A program made the translations under genes and the position numbers. A DNA stretch of 42,007 nucleotides from Magnetococcales bacterium. GTDB taxonomy: Bacteria; Pseudomonadota; Magnetococcia; Magnetococcales; UBA8363. How positions within the stretch are numbered: position 1 is the stretch's first letter; each line of letters begins with the position of its first letter. A model generated the notes under the pieces. The model was not told where the DNA came from, ran no database searches, and saw nothing but the letters and a program-made list of their open reading frames with translations. The stretch spans positions 1-42,007 of the forward strand of contig JADGCV010000014.1 of the NCBI GenBank assembly GCA_015228815.1, given 5' to 3'. This document shows positions 9,456-18,313 of the stretch, one piece after another.

Positions 9456-9523
9456 GGTACAATCGACTCGAACCGATTGGTTGAAGGTTGACGGGTGATC
9501 ACTCTCAAGCGGATCGGACCCGT

Positions 9524-10657
9524 TCAGGACGTTGTGTCATGCGTTGCGGTATTTTGCAAGGCGAACCAGTTTCCCGGAAGGCGAATCACGATTCCCGCCA
9601 GTTCCAGTTGCAAAAGGATGCTGGATAGCGCCGCGACTGTCAAATGACTCTTTCGGGCCAGTTCATCCGCCTGAACCGGTCCGGCGCTCAGACTTTGGAG
9701 CAATCGGCCCATGGAACCGTCCGGATCCAGTGTCATGGGATGTTGCGGTTCCCCGCCGCTTGCCGCAACCGGCCATTTCATTTCCAGGAGGATGTCCCTG
9801 GCATCCTCGACCAGGCCGGCGCCTTCGCGCAGAAGACGGTTGCTCCCCTTGCAGCGCCAATCCCCTGCCACCCCGGGAATGGCGAACACTTCCCGTCCCT
9901 GTTCCAATGCCAGACGGGAGGTGATCAACGCCCCCGATTTTTCACCCGCTTCCACAACGACGACGCCATGTGTCAGACCACTGATGATTCGATTGCGCGC
10001 GGGAAAGCGAAAAGGTTCGGGTTTGGTACCCAGAGGCGCCTCGGTGATGAGGGCCCCCTGGGCGATGATGGTCTGGGCCAGTTGATGATTGGCCGCGGGA
10101 TAACAGATATCGAGCCCGACCGCGGTCACGGCGATGGTCGTTCCCCCGCCATCGAGCGCCCCGCGATGGGCAGCGGAATCGACCCCCAACGCCAGGCCGC
10201 TGACAATGGCAACCCCGGCCTGCGCCAGGGACCGGGATAACCGGTAGGCCATGTCCAAGGCCTGGGGGCTTGCCCGGCGGGATCCGACCACAGCCATCAT
10301 GCGCGGCGCGATCAGGGTTGACGGATCGCCACGTATGTAGAGAACAGGGGGTGGGTCGTGAATCTGGGCCAACAGGTGGGGATAATCGTCATCACCCAGG
10401 GTTGTGATTCTGGCCCCGATCCGCTGCAACCAGTGCAGTTGATCGGCGACCGGTTCGGCGGGAATCTTCCGGCGAAAGCCAAGAAGGTTCTCCAGCAAAT
10501 GCGGTTTGATCCCCGGTATGGCGCGATATTCCGGTTCGCTGGCCTGGACCACCGCCTGGGGATGACCAAAATAACCCAATAATTTTCTGATGCCTACCGG
10601 CCCCAGACCGGGAATCTGGATCAAACGCAACCAATCGATCAGATCATGGGTTTTCAT
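9524..10657 (-). CDS. dprA: DNA-processing protein DprA
   Basis: A single-stranded-DNA-binding RecA loader used in natural transformation and recombination. The start chosen is MKTHDLIDWLRLIQIPGLGP, giving 377 residues; a longer frame exists but would overlap more of the upstream gene. The order is an N-terminal SAM/HhH-like region (IPGLGPVGIRKLL), the Rossmann-like core with MMAVVGSRRASPQALD, GVAIVSGLALGVDSAAHRGAL and GALITSRLALEQGREVFAIPG, then a C-terminal winged-helix (DprA/DML1-like) domain. It overlaps the preceding gene by 14 nt. No competence pilus gene is in the window, so its presence does not prove transformability. Confidence 0.95.
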   Translation of the reverse strand: MKTHDLIDWLRLIQIPGLGPVGIRKLLGYFGHPQAVVQASEPEYRAIPGIKPHLLENLLGFRRKIPAEPVADQLHWLQRIGARITTLGDDDYPHLLAQIHDPPPVLYIRGDPSTLIAPRMMAVVGSRRASPQALDMAYRLSRSLAQAGVAIVSGLALGVDSAAHRGALDGGGTTIAVTAVGLDICYPAANHQLAQTIIAQGALITEAPLGTKPEPFRFPARNRIISGLTHGVVVVEAGEKSGALITSRLALEQGREVFAIPGVAGDWRCKGSNRLLREGAGLVEDARDILLEMKWPVAASGGEPQHPMTLDPDGSMGRLLQSLSAGPVQADELARKSHLTVAALSSILLQLELAGIVIRLPGNWFALQNTATHDTTS

Positions 10658-11588
10658 GCCATTCCCGCGACACGAACCGCGTCCCGACCCGGTCACCTTT
10701 TTCGACAACATCATTGGAACGGATGATCAAGGCCAGAGAGACCTGGGCAGCGATACGAAAAAGAACAACCTCGGCCACCGGACGCGAATCGATGCGAAAA
10801 TCCTGAACGGCGGAATCGTGCTCCGTTTCATGCAACGACATCGATGGCCGTGTTCGATGAACCGGGAGGATCAATCCGGGAAAAACCCGGTCTTTCGTCC
10901 CCAATCCGACCGCCACGACCTGGCCCTCTCCTCCAATATTCAAGTTATTTTCAATATGAAGGATGGGTCCCGATCCATTGAAACCAGGATCCGATTCAAG
11001 TTTCAGGGAAGTTTTTTCGTTGAGAAAGGAATCGACCCGGTCACCAGCCATTATTTCCTTGAAGGCCCTGACCACGACCGCGATCGATCCCTCCGGGCCC
11101 GTTTCGATGATTTCGACGATTCCCAACGTTTCCGAAATCCGTCCCAGAATTCGCCCATCTTCGGGATCGCGCAGGATCTCTCCCGGTCGATGGACCGTCA
11201 GCAGATCGCCACTCCGAAACCGGTCCGAGGCCTCGATGACCAGACGTTGACCGACCGAAGCGGTTTCCTTTTCGACGATGCCGACGATCCGATGATTCTT
11301 CGGGGCTGGTTCATCCAGGATCCAGTTTCCCTTGAAAAGCTGGAGTTCGAGGGCGGATTGGATCGTTTGCAGCTGGGGGTCGGGATCGACGACCGCGGGG
11401 CGCGTGACGATTTCCGGTTTCAAGACGACACGCGGCAAATTTTTTCCGGGATGTCTCGTTCCGTCGGCCCCGGAAGTGATTCCCGGCAGGACGAAAAGGA
11501 CAAGGAAACCAAGAAAGGCACATCCTTTGAAGTGTCCCGTGGCGCGACCGACCGGGAACATGGAACACCAGTTCTTGCGGTCACTCAT
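10644..11588 (-). CDS. Secreted or anchored LysM-associated-type protein, LysM not visible
   Basis: A 314-residue protein. The start overlaps the plsY stop as ATGA. The N-terminus has a hydrophobic stretch (GCAFLGFLVLFVLPG) followed by a likely exported region, so it is probably periplasmic or envelope-bound. The middle reads like the C-terminal part of the LysM proteins found next to dprA in many proteobacteria: IVGIVEKETASVGQRLVI, RFRSGDLLTVHRPGEILRDP, GRILGRISETLGIVEII, EIMAGDRVDSF. I do not see a clear LysM domain in the N-terminal third. The function is unknown; the neighbours suggest a cell-envelope role. The gene is clearly coding from its overlaps and domain pattern. Confidence 0.8.
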   Translation of the reverse strand: MSDRKNWCSMFPVGRATGHFKGCAFLGFLVLFVLPGITSGADGTRHPGKNLPRVVLKPEIVTRPAVVDPDPQLQTIQSALELQLFKGNWILDEPAPKNHRIVGIVEKETASVGQRLVIEASDRFRSGDLLTVHRPGEILRDPEDGRILGRISETLGIVEIIETGPEGSIAVVVRAFKEIMAGDRVDSFLNEKTSLKLESDPGFNGSGPILHIENNLNIGGEGQVVAVGLGTKDRVFPGLILPVHRTRPSMSLHETEHDSAVQDFRIDSRPVAEVVLFRIAAQVSLALIIRSNDVVEKGDRVGTRFVSREWHENP

Positions 11589-12193
11589 GAAGTTTGCCCT
11601 TTTTTTCCGATCCGGGGTTCGGTTCCATGGAGCAATCGGCTTATATTTTCCCGATGGCGCCAAAAAATCGCCGGCGTCACGATCAGAGATACCATCAAAG
11701 CCTCGGGTTTGTCCAAAACATATTCCAGGATGGGGAGGACCATGAAAGCGATCAGGGCGGCGAGCGAGGAAAATTTCATGACTGCCGCCACCACCAACCA
11801 GGTCAAGAGGATGCTCACACCCGCCACGGGAGTCCATGCCAGAAAAATTCCCAATGCCGTGGCAACCCCCTTGCCTCCGGAAAACCCCAGATAGATTGGA
11901 TAAAGATGTCCCGCGAATGCAGCCAGAGCCAATGCGGGGACCAGGCCTGGAATTGGCGGAAAAAGATGAATGCCGATCGCCACCGCCACGCCCCCCTTGG
12001 CCATGTCCAGGAGCAATGCCAGAAAGGCCGCCTTTTTTCCGGTGGTACGCAGCACATTGGTGGCGCCAATGTTGCCGCTACCCTGTTTGCGAATGTCTCC
12101 CGAGCCGAACAACCATCCCATCAACAGTCCAAACGGGATGGAACCCAACAGGTACGCACTTGCAACAAGCATTCCATGGGGCCAGATATTCAT
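11585..12193 (-). CDS. plsY: Glycerol-3-phosphate acyltransferase PlsY
   Basis: Inner-membrane enzyme that transfers an acyl group from acyl-phosphate to glycerol-3-phosphate, the first step of phospholipid synthesis. The 202-residue form starting MNIWPHGMLVASAYLLGSIP has an AGGA Shine-Dalgarno sequence upstream, and is preferred to a longer frame with a non-family extension. Several membrane segments are evident. The family motifs are GSIPFGLLMG, GSGNIGATNVLRTTGK (phosphate-binding) and SGGKGVATALG. The first gene of a plsY > LysM-like > dprA run with overlapping ends. Divergent from ssb across 204 nt. Confidence 0.95.
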   Translation of the reverse strand: MNIWPHGMLVASAYLLGSIPFGLLMGWLFGSGDIRKQGSGNIGATNVLRTTGKKAAFLALLLDMAKGGVAVAIGIHLFPPIPGLVPALALAAFAGHLYPIYLGFSGGKGVATALGIFLAWTPVAGVSILLTWLVVAAVMKFSSLAALIAFMVLPILEYVLDKPEALMVSLIVTPAIFWRHRENISRLLHGTEPRIGKKGQTS

Positions 12194-12397
12194 GAAAATC
12201 CTGATCGGTTGGTGTTTTTCTCGATACTTCCGGGAATGCGTCACCACGGATGGAGACGGGCATGGTGAAAGATGCAATGTGCCGTCAAGGCTTCTTTTTC
12301 TTCTTGTTGTTTTCTGTTACAAGGAGATGGTTCGGGTTTGCTCGTCGCACGCCAGGTCTCATGGCACACCCAATCACCCCTTGATGAGGATTTTGGC

Positions 12398-13000
12398 ATG
12401 TCTCGATCCTTAAACAGAGTCCAATTGATCGGTCATCTGGGCGCCGATCCCGAAATGCGTGCCACCCAGGATGGAAAAGCGGTTGCCAATCTGAGAATTG
12501 CCACCTCGGATACCTGGAATGATGTCCAAGGTCAAAGGCAGGAACGGACTGAATGGCATCGTGTGGTTGTCTTCGGTCGAACCGCCGAAGTGGTCCAGCA
12601 ATATTTGCGCAAGGGTTCACAAGTTTTCATTGAAGGAAAGCTGCAAACACGCAAATGGACCGACAAACAGGGGATGGAACGTTATACCACGGAAATCGTC
12701 GCCGGGAACCTTGGCAGTCAGATGATCATGTTGGGTGGTGGTGGCAATCGCGGTCAAGGTTCCTATTCGTCGGGATATTCCAACGCCCCCGCGCCGCAGG
12801 ATCCTTTTGCGGGTGGCCCTGCCCCGTTCGATGCGAATGATTTTGGCCCTCCACCTGGAGGTTTTGGCGCGGCGCCATCTTCCGAACCAATTCCTGCCCG
12901 CGCCCCGTCTTTTGGAACCTCCGTGGGAAAATCGAGCGCCCCTGTCCAAAGTCCCGCAGCAGGAAACATTCCCAGTTTCGACGACGACATTCCCTTTTGA
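12398..13000 (+). CDS. ssb: Single-stranded DNA-binding protein
   Basis: Binds single-stranded DNA in replication, repair and recombination and recruits partners through its C-terminal tip. The start is the ATG at 12398, preceded by [25 protein letters not shown] is the standard N-terminus. The OB fold covers about residues 1-110 ([31 protein letters not shown]). A Gly/Pro/Ala/Ser-rich disordered linker follows, and the protein ends with the conserved acidic tip DDDIPF. At 200 residues it is slightly longer than E. coli SSB because of the linker. Confidence 0.97.
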   Translation: MSRSLNRVQLIGHLGADPEMRATQDGKAVANLRIATSDTWNDVQGQRQERTEWHRVVVFGRTAEVVQQYLRKGSQVFIEGKLQTRKWTDKQGMERYTTEIVAGNLGSQMIMLGGGGNRGQGSYSSGYSNAPAPQDPFAGGPAPFDANDFGPPPGGFGAAPSSEPIPARAPSFGTSVGKSSAPVQSPAAGNIPSFDDDIPF

Positions 13001-13036
13001 TCGTTGTAGAAGCGAAAATTCGTCCAATATAACCGA

Positions 13037-13717
13037 TCAGGCGGGTGGTGGATGAATCCACCCCTTCTCGCCTGCCAGGACCATTTCCCGATCCTGTTCC
13101 GGACCCGGGGTCATTTCCACCCTGCCATCGATCAACCGTAATTTTTTCTGGGCAAACCAGCGCACTGCAAGGGGATAGATGCGGTGTTCCTGCCTCAGGA
13201 TTCGGTCCGACAGGGTGTTTACATCATCGTCGGGAAGAATGGGCACCACCGCCTGGATCACGATGGGACCGGTATCGACGCCATCATCGACAAAGTGAAC
13301 GGTGGCCCCGGAAAATCGGGTGCCCGATTCCAAAGCCCTTTTTTGTACGTGCAAGCCGGGAAAGGCGGGCAGGAGGGCGGGATGGATGTTGAGAACGCGC
13401 CCTGAAAACTGGTGTACAAACCATGGGGAAAGAATGCGCATGAATCCGGCGAGACAGACCAGTCCGACGGCGTGTCGTGTCAAGAGTTCCGCCAGGGTTT
13501 TTTCAAAGGATTCCCGTCCACCGAATTGATCATGATCGACCACAAAAGCGGGGATCCCGGCCTTGCGTGCCCGTTCCAAGGCATGGACCTCTTTTTTGTT
13601 GCTGACGACGACCGCAACCCGCGCCGGAATGAATCCGCTGGCACAACCATCGATAATGGCTTGCAGGTTGGATCCACCACCCGAAACCAGGACTCCGATA
13701 TTCAATAAATCAGTCAA
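13037..13717 (-). CDS. purN: Phosphoribosylglycinamide formyltransferase
   Basis: Transfers a formyl group from 10-formyl-THF to GAR in purine synthesis. The substrate-binding N-terminus is [18 protein letters not shown]; the catalytic region is [17 protein letters not shown] followed by [17 protein letters not shown], supplying the Asn, His and Asp of the active site. The 226-residue length is normal to slightly long. The start overlaps the purM stop by 8 nt, giving a purM-purN operon. Downstream, 36 nt separate it from the convergent ssb. Confidence 0.95.
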   Translation of the reverse strand: MTDLLNIGVLVSGGGSNLQAIIDGCASGFIPARVAVVVSNKKEVHALERARKAGIPAFVVDHDQFGGRESFEKTLAELLTRHAVGLVCLAGFMRILSPWFVHQFSGRVLNIHPALLPAFPGLHVQKRALESGTRFSGATVHFVDDGVDTGPIVIQAVVPILPDDDVNTLSDRILRQEHRIYPLAVRWFAQKKLRLIDGRVEMTPGPEQDREMVLAGEKGWIHPPPA

Positions 13718-14744
13718 GGAACACCACCCTTTCCATCCCCTCCCCTGTCGATGGTTCGATGGTACCGATTTTCCAGCAGGTTTCGCCCATCCCGTGCAAC
13801 AGAGTCACCGTCCTTGACGAAAATTCCGGAGCGACTGCCAGGATCATGCCGACGCCACAATTGAAGGTGTGCAACATTTCCGCCTCGGCAATATGGCCCA
13901 ATTGCTGCAGGTAGTTAAAGATTCCTGGCCGCGACCAGGATTTTTTATCGATGAAGGCGGTGACACCTGGTGGCAGGATTCGGGGAATGTTTTCCTGAAA
14001 TCCTCCTCCGGTAACATGGACGATCCCTTTGACGGGGACTTCTTTCAACAATTGCAGCAGAGGTTTGACGTATATTCGGGTTGGCGTCATCAATACCTTG
14101 GCCAAAGTCTGTCCTTCGAACGAGGCATCCAATCCAGGGCCGTTTTCGGACAGAATCAGGCGGCGAATCAAGGAGTAACCATTGGAATGAGGTCCCGAAG
14201 AGGCCAAGGCGACCAGGTGGTCTCCGGGTCGTATGTCATGACCATCGATGATGGCATCTTTTTCCACCATGCCAACGGCAAATCCGGCAAGATCAAATTC
14301 ACCATCGGGATAGAAATCGGGCATTTCCGCGGTTTCACCGCCGATCAAGGCGCAACCCGCCATGAGGCATCCCTTGGCGATTCCTTCGATCACGGTGGCT
14401 GCTTTTTCCGGTTCCAGTTTTCCTGTAGCGAAATAATCGAGAAAAAACCAAGGTTCTGCCCCCTGGACGATCAGATCGTTGACCGACATTGCGACCAGAT
14501 CGATACCCACGGTATCCAAAGCGCCCGTAAGAAAGGCAAGTTTCAATTTGGTTCCGACGCCATCGGTGGAAGAAACCAATACCGGATCACGATAGCGCGA
14601 CCATTGAGGGTGAAACAGGGCGCCAAATCCACCCAGATCGGAGCGAACCTCGGGACGTCTTGTTGCCGTGACCGCCTTGCGAATCAGGGAGACGACGCGG
14701 TTTCCCGCATCGATATCGACGCCGGCATCTTTATAGGTGGTCAT
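13710..14744 (-). CDS. purM: Phosphoribosylformylglycinamidine cyclo-ligase
   Basis: ATP-dependent closure of the AIR imidazole ring in purine synthesis. The start [18 protein letters not shown] gives 344 residues, the usual length; an upstream start adds 23 residues not typical of the family. Motifs include [16 protein letters not shown] (substrate/ATP region), [48 protein letters not shown] and the C-terminal [16 protein letters not shown]. It is followed by purN with an 8-nt overlap. About 120 nt separate it from the divergent DUF2066 gene, which should hold both promoters. Confidence 0.96.
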   Translation of the reverse strand: MTTYKDAGVDIDAGNRVVSLIRKAVTATRRPEVRSDLGGFGALFHPQWSRYRDPVLVSSTDGVGTKLKLAFLTGALDTVGIDLVAMSVNDLIVQGAEPWFFLDYFATGKLEPEKAATVIEGIAKGCLMAGCALIGGETAEMPDFYPDGEFDLAGFAVGMVEKDAIIDGHDIRPGDHLVALASSGPHSNGYSLIRRLILSENGPGLDASFEGQTLAKVLMTPTRIYVKPLLQLLKEVPVKGIVHVTGGGFQENIPRILPPGVTAFIDKKSWSRPGIFNYLQQLGHIAEAEMLHTFNCGVGMILAVAPEFSSRTVTLLHGMGETCWKIGTIEPSTGEGMERVVFLD

Positions 14745-14866
14745 AAGGGATCGCTTTCGCAGGTTTTCATGTGATCGCAGGGAAAAAATTTGGTAGCTTT
14801 CAAGCCATGTCACATTAAACGTTCAACGGATTGGATCGGCATTGGAACCGGAAGGGAATATACCCC

Positions 14867-16012
14867 ATGGCTTGTCACGTCAAGTTTTTGAATTATCGGA
14901 ATGTTTGTTTCCTTGTCCTCTTTTTTTCGGGATTGTTCCTGTTTCCCGTTTCCACGATTTTCGCCCAGAATGGAGATTCATTTTATGTAGTCAAGGGAAT
15001 CATTGTACATGTTCCCCAGGGAAACGATCCGGCGAAAAACAGCAGTGCCATCGGCTTGCTGGAAGCGCAAAAAATTGCCTTCAAACTTTTGCTGGAAAAA
15101 ATGTTGTCGGCTCGGGAGCGCAAGGATCGCCATTTATTTATCAAGGAAGTTCAGCGAAACATCAAGGATTTGCTTTCACGATCGATCATTGTGTCGGAGC
15201 GCCGTACCACCCGCGACCTGGAATTGACGGTCACGATTCATTTTGATGAAAAGAAGATTCGAGAAGTATTTTCGACTGCGGGTGTTTCGATCTGTCAAAC
15301 CTCCTATCCATCCACGTTATTGTTGTTCGAGGAAAGGTCCATTGCTGCACCGTATTACAAATCGTTGACACAGGCTTTTGAAAGGGCTGGCCATCAGTAT
15401 GGCATTGAAATGGTGCAACCTTTGCGAGATGTCGAAGACCTGGCGACCCTTGCCTTGTCGGAAAATCCCGCGCACTTCAATGAATTCAATCGTTGGGCCA
15501 GTGGAAGGTACAAAACGGTCAAAACCTGGAAGATTTCCGTGGAAGAGGAAGATGGTTCGGAATCGCGGAAAGGTGAGAATGGTCCATGGATCCGGCTGAA
15601 GGTGGTGGAAATTGGTGATGATGAAGTAACATATTATTTTACAAGGTTTACTGAACCGAAGAATGATGAAAAAAATTCCGTGAAGGGAAAAAAATGGAAT
15701 GAGAAGATTTTGCTCCTGGCGCAACGGATCATTGATCCGTGGATTGTATCCCATATCATGGAGCCTGGAGACAATGATCATATTGACATTTCGGTCATCA
15801 ATTCCAACAATCTGGATACCCTGGATGAATTGATCGAACGAATGAAATCACTTTCGGGGGTGGACAGTGTATCGTTTCTGGAAATGAGCAGCACCGATGT
15901 CAAACTCAGGTTGGAATATCAAGGAAGTGAAGCGGAGGTCAAAAAAGGGTTGGAAGCCCTTGGAGCCAGTGATCAAGGTGAGGGATTGGACATGATCATC
16001 AATCTGCCATGA
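14867..16012 (+). CDS. Exported DUF2066-family protein
   Basis: A 381-residue protein with a signal peptide (hydrophobic CFLVLFFSGLFLFPVSTIFA, probable cleavage just after), then the DUF2066-like region: VVKGIIVHVP, repeated Ala/Leu-rich helices, ERRTTRDLELTVTIHFDEKKIREVF. The family is of unknown function and lies next to purM and an Hda homologue in many gammaproteobacteria; here it has the same neighbours. The start follows GGAAGGG and gives a good signal peptide. It overlaps the next gene by ATGA. Predicted location: periplasm. AT content is higher than in the minus-strand genes to the left. Confidence 0.8.
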   Translation: MACHVKFLNYRNVCFLVLFFSGLFLFPVSTIFAQNGDSFYVVKGIIVHVPQGNDPAKNSSAIGLLEAQKIAFKLLLEKMLSARERKDRHLFIKEVQRNIKDLLSRSIIVSERRTTRDLELTVTIHFDEKKIREVFSTAGVSICQTSYPSTLLLFEERSIAAPYYKSLTQAFERAGHQYGIEMVQPLRDVEDLATLALSENPAHFNEFNRWASGRYKTVKTWKISVEEEDGSESRKGENGPWIRLKVVEIGDDEVTYYFTRFTEPKNDEKNSVKGKKWNEKILLLAQRIIDPWIVSHIMEPGDNDHIDISVINSNNLDTLDELIERMKSLSGVDSVSFLEMSSTDVKLRLEYQGSEAEVKKGLEALGASDQGEGLDMIINLP

Positions 16013-16548
16013 ATCTACCGAACATACTTTCATTCATCCGAATTTTTTCCGTGCCCCTGTTTATTTGGTTGGTACTCAACAATCAAATACACTGGGGTCT
16101 TTTTTTATTTGTCATGGCGGGAGTCACCGATGCCCTGGATGGATACATCGCCAAAAAATATGGAAAAATAACCGAACTTGGAAAAATTCTTGACCCATTG
16201 GCGGATAAAATTCTGTTGACTTCAAGTTTTGTGACCTTGAATGTCACTGGTTTGATTCCATTATGGCTTACCTTGATTGTCGTCACCAGGGATTTGTTGA
16301 TCATTGCCGGGGCGATGGTATTTCAAGTTTTGACTGGATCTTTAAAAATGGAACCATTGACGATCAGCAAGGTCAATACGGTCATGCAGATTATTCTCAT
16401 TGCCGTTGTCATGGGAAACGAAATCATTCCTGTCTGGACAGGTATCAGGAATTTTCTCTTCCTGACCGTCATGGTAACAACCATTTCCTCCGGATTCATT
16501 TACATTTTCCTTTGGACGAGGAAAGCTGTCGAGAGGGAAAATTCTTGA
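16009..16548 (+). CDS. CDP-alcohol phosphatidyltransferase, PgsA-like
   Basis: A membrane enzyme of the family that condenses CDP-diacylglycerol with an alcohol such as glycerol-3-phosphate. The signature DALDGYIAKKYGKITELGKILDPLADK matches D-x2-D-G-x2-A-R-x8-G-x3-D-x3-D, with Lys in place of the usual Arg. Several hydrophobic helices follow. The 179-residue length is right for PgsA. The exact alcohol substrate cannot be read from the sequence, so the symbol is left open. Translationally coupled to the DUF2066 gene and followed by hda, the same order as in many proteobacteria. Confidence 0.88.
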   Translation: MNLPNILSFIRIFSVPLFIWLVLNNQIHWGLFLFVMAGVTDALDGYIAKKYGKITELGKILDPLADKILLTSSFVTLNVTGLIPLWLTLIVVTRDLLIIAGAMVFQVLTGSLKMEPLTISKVNTVMQIILIAVVMGNEIIPVWTGIRNFLFLTVMVTTISSGFIYIFLWTRKAVERENS

Positions 16549-16590
16549 ATTTAGACAGACGACAAAGAATTCATTGATAAAGAAACGGCC

Positions 16591-17328
16591 ATGTTTGATA
16601 CTGAAGGTGAGCAGCTCTTTCTTTTGTTCAACTTTATTCCGGATGATCATTTTGGAAATTTTCTTGTGGAAGGCAAAAACAAAGTCGCTCTTGATTCTGT
16701 AATTCAATTTATCGATGATACGGACAATCCAGGTGCAATGGTTGTGGTTGGTGAAACAGGGACTGGGAAGACGCATTTATTACGTGCGGCGATTCGTCGA
16801 TGGAATGACCGTTCAGAAAATGGAATCTGTTTTCATTGTTCCGAATTGATTGAAAAAATGGCTGTCCGTCAAGAAAAGGAAATTGATTTTGGAAGGCTGA
16901 ATCAATTATTGAATCATCGCATGATTTCCCTGGATGGTTTGGAGGAATTGGATCAAAACGAATTGGGTCAGGAAATGATTCTTTATTTTTTCAATCTTTT
17001 TCTTGACCATGGGGGCAAGCTGTTATTCGCATCGCGAATTCATCCTGTTTCCATGAAAAGGTTGCGACCTGAATTGCGCAGCAGACTGCTTTGGGGAAAT
17101 ATTGTTGAATTGTCACCGATTAATGATCAATTTCTTGGGCGAATCATGAAAAAAATTGGCCTTGATCGAAGTATTGATCTTTCTGACGATCTGGTCAACT
17201 ATCTTGTATTAAGGTTGCCGCGATCGGTTGCAGCTTATGCCAAGGCTATTGAAGTTTTAGACTGGCAAAGTTCGAAAATGTCGCGCAATATTTCCATTCC
17301 ACTGGCAAAGGAACTGTTCCAACTGTGA
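16591..17328 (+). CDS. hda: DnaA regulatory inactivator homologue (Hda/HdaA)
   Basis: A DnaA-like AAA+ protein without the DNA-binding domain IV. In the family it binds the sliding clamp and stimulates hydrolysis of DnaA-bound ATP after initiation. A clamp-binding peptide, QLFLLF, lies at residues 8-13. Walker A is GETGTGKT at residues 54-61; the Walker B position is MISLDGLEEL, lacking the second acid. RLPRSVAAYAKAIEVLD resembles sensor II. Length is 245 residues. The start has no strong Shine-Dalgarno sequence. Its closeness to the parS site and radC puts a replication regulator in the presumed origin-side region. Confidence 0.87.
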   Translation: MFDTEGEQLFLLFNFIPDDHFGNFLVEGKNKVALDSVIQFIDDTDNPGAMVVVGETGTGKTHLLRAAIRRWNDRSENGICFHCSELIEKMAVRQEKEIDFGRLNQLLNHRMISLDGLEELDQNELGQEMILYFFNLFLDHGGKLLFASRIHPVSMKRLRPELRSRLLWGNIVELSPINDQFLGRIMKKIGLDRSIDLSDDLVNYLVLRLPRSVAAYAKAIEVLDWQSSKMSRNISIPLAKELFQL

Positions 17329-17365
17329 TTAATTTATTTGATGCACCTTTTGGAAGGCTCATGAG

Positions 17366-18109
17366 GTGTTTCACGTGAAACCTCCTTCCCCTCCTTTTTC
17401 CGACAAACCAGCACCTTTTGACAGCTCTCTCCATGAAGGCCATCGCCAGCGTCTTTTGAATCGCTTGGTCAATGAAGGAATTGAAAGTTTTCACGATCAT
17501 GAGGTTTTGGAACTGTTACTCTTTTTTTCCATTCCAAGGAAAGACACGAATAAAATCGCCCATTTGCTTATTAATCGCTATGGCAGTCTTTCCCATGTTC
17601 TTGATGCCGATTTTGCTTTATTGAAACAAGAATATGGCATTGGTGAAAAAAGTGCCTATCTACTCTCCGCTTTGCCCCCTATTTTCCGAAGATATTCTTT
17701 GGATAAGCTGAACAAGTCAAATGCGCCACTTCGAGACCCTGAATCTTCAGTCCGTTTTGTCCAGCCCATTCTTGCAACTCGATCCGAAGAGGTATTTTTA
17801 CTTGTCGCTTTGGATAATCAATGTCGGGTTCTTTCAAGCAACATTGTTTCCGAAGGGACGGTCAAACAGGCGTTCGTTTACCCCAGACATGTTGTCAAGG
17901 AGGCGTTGAAGGTCAATGCCAGCAATGTTATTTTTGCCCACAACCACCCTTCGGGAAATGCCAATCCTTCCAAAGCGGATGTCAAATTGACTGATTTACT
18001 GGTTACGGTTTTTCATGCGATGGACATTAAAGTTCTGGATCACATCATTGTCGCCAAGGATGAACATTTCAGTTTTGCCAAGGAAGGGATGCTCGCTTCT
18101 TCTTCTTGA
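17366..18109 (+). CDS. radC: RadC-family (UPF0758) JAB/MPN-domain protein
   Basis: A 247-residue RadC family protein. HEGHRQRLLNRL and the helix-hairpin-helix-like HDHEVLELLLFFSIPRKD occupy the N-terminal half; the C-terminal MPN domain has the metal motif HNHPSG (H192, H194) and D205, all ligands present. The molecular function is not settled; the name comes from an old, revised link to DNA repair. The best start is the GTG at 17366 after GGAAGG; the ATG at 17361 is out of frame and soon stops. A parS-like palindrome covers the first codons (encoding FHVKP), so this start region has two jobs. Confidence 0.9.
   Translation: MFHVKPPSPPFSDKPAPFDSSLHEGHRQRLLNRLVNEGIESFHDHEVLELLLFFSIPRKDTNKIAHLLINRYGSLSHVLDADFALLKQEYGIGEKSAYLLSALPPIFRRYSLDKLNKSNAPLRDPESSVRFVQPILATRSEEVFLLVALDNQCRVLSSNIVSEGTVKQAFVYPRHVVKEALKVNASNVIFAHNHPSGNANPSKADVKLTDLLVTVFHAMDIKVLDHIIVAKDEHFSFAKEGMLASSS
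17367..17382. promoter_or_regulatory. parS: Candidate parS site (ParB-binding palindrome)
   Basis: TGTTTCACGTGAAACC contains the perfect 14-bp palindrome GTTTCACGTGAAAC and matches the widely conserved chromosomal parS consensus TGTTTCACGTGAAACA at 15 of 16 positions. It is about 13.8 kb from parAB and overlaps the radC start codon. ParB bound or clamped here could roadblock radC translation-region transcription, though that is inference. No second copy was seen in the window. Confidence 0.88.
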
Positions 18110-18313
18110 CTGGGGATTCATCATTTTTCATTTATAGGGAATTATAGAAGAAGAAGTGTCTGTGAATTGTGGATTTTTTTCGTATTATGTTGATTATAAA
18201 TGTAAATTTCATTCAATCTCGTTTGGAGAAACATTGAATCATTTTTTTGACAGGATCAATCTTTCAACTTTTTCCCTGATCCTTGTTCAATTTTGTACAA
18301 ATTGTTGAAAAAA
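18110..18313. other. AT-rich intergenic stretch after radC
   Basis: About 200 bp, strongly AT-rich, between the radC stop and the palindromic element. I see no ORF with a credible start, no tRNA, and no clear terminator hairpin. Together with the element that follows, it makes a 715-bp gap without a gene. Confidence 0.6.

Noticed and set aside
12323-12409. A 28-codon ORF upstream of ssb preceded by AAGGAG
   Set aside because: The purine run touches the ATG with no spacing, and the product has no features.
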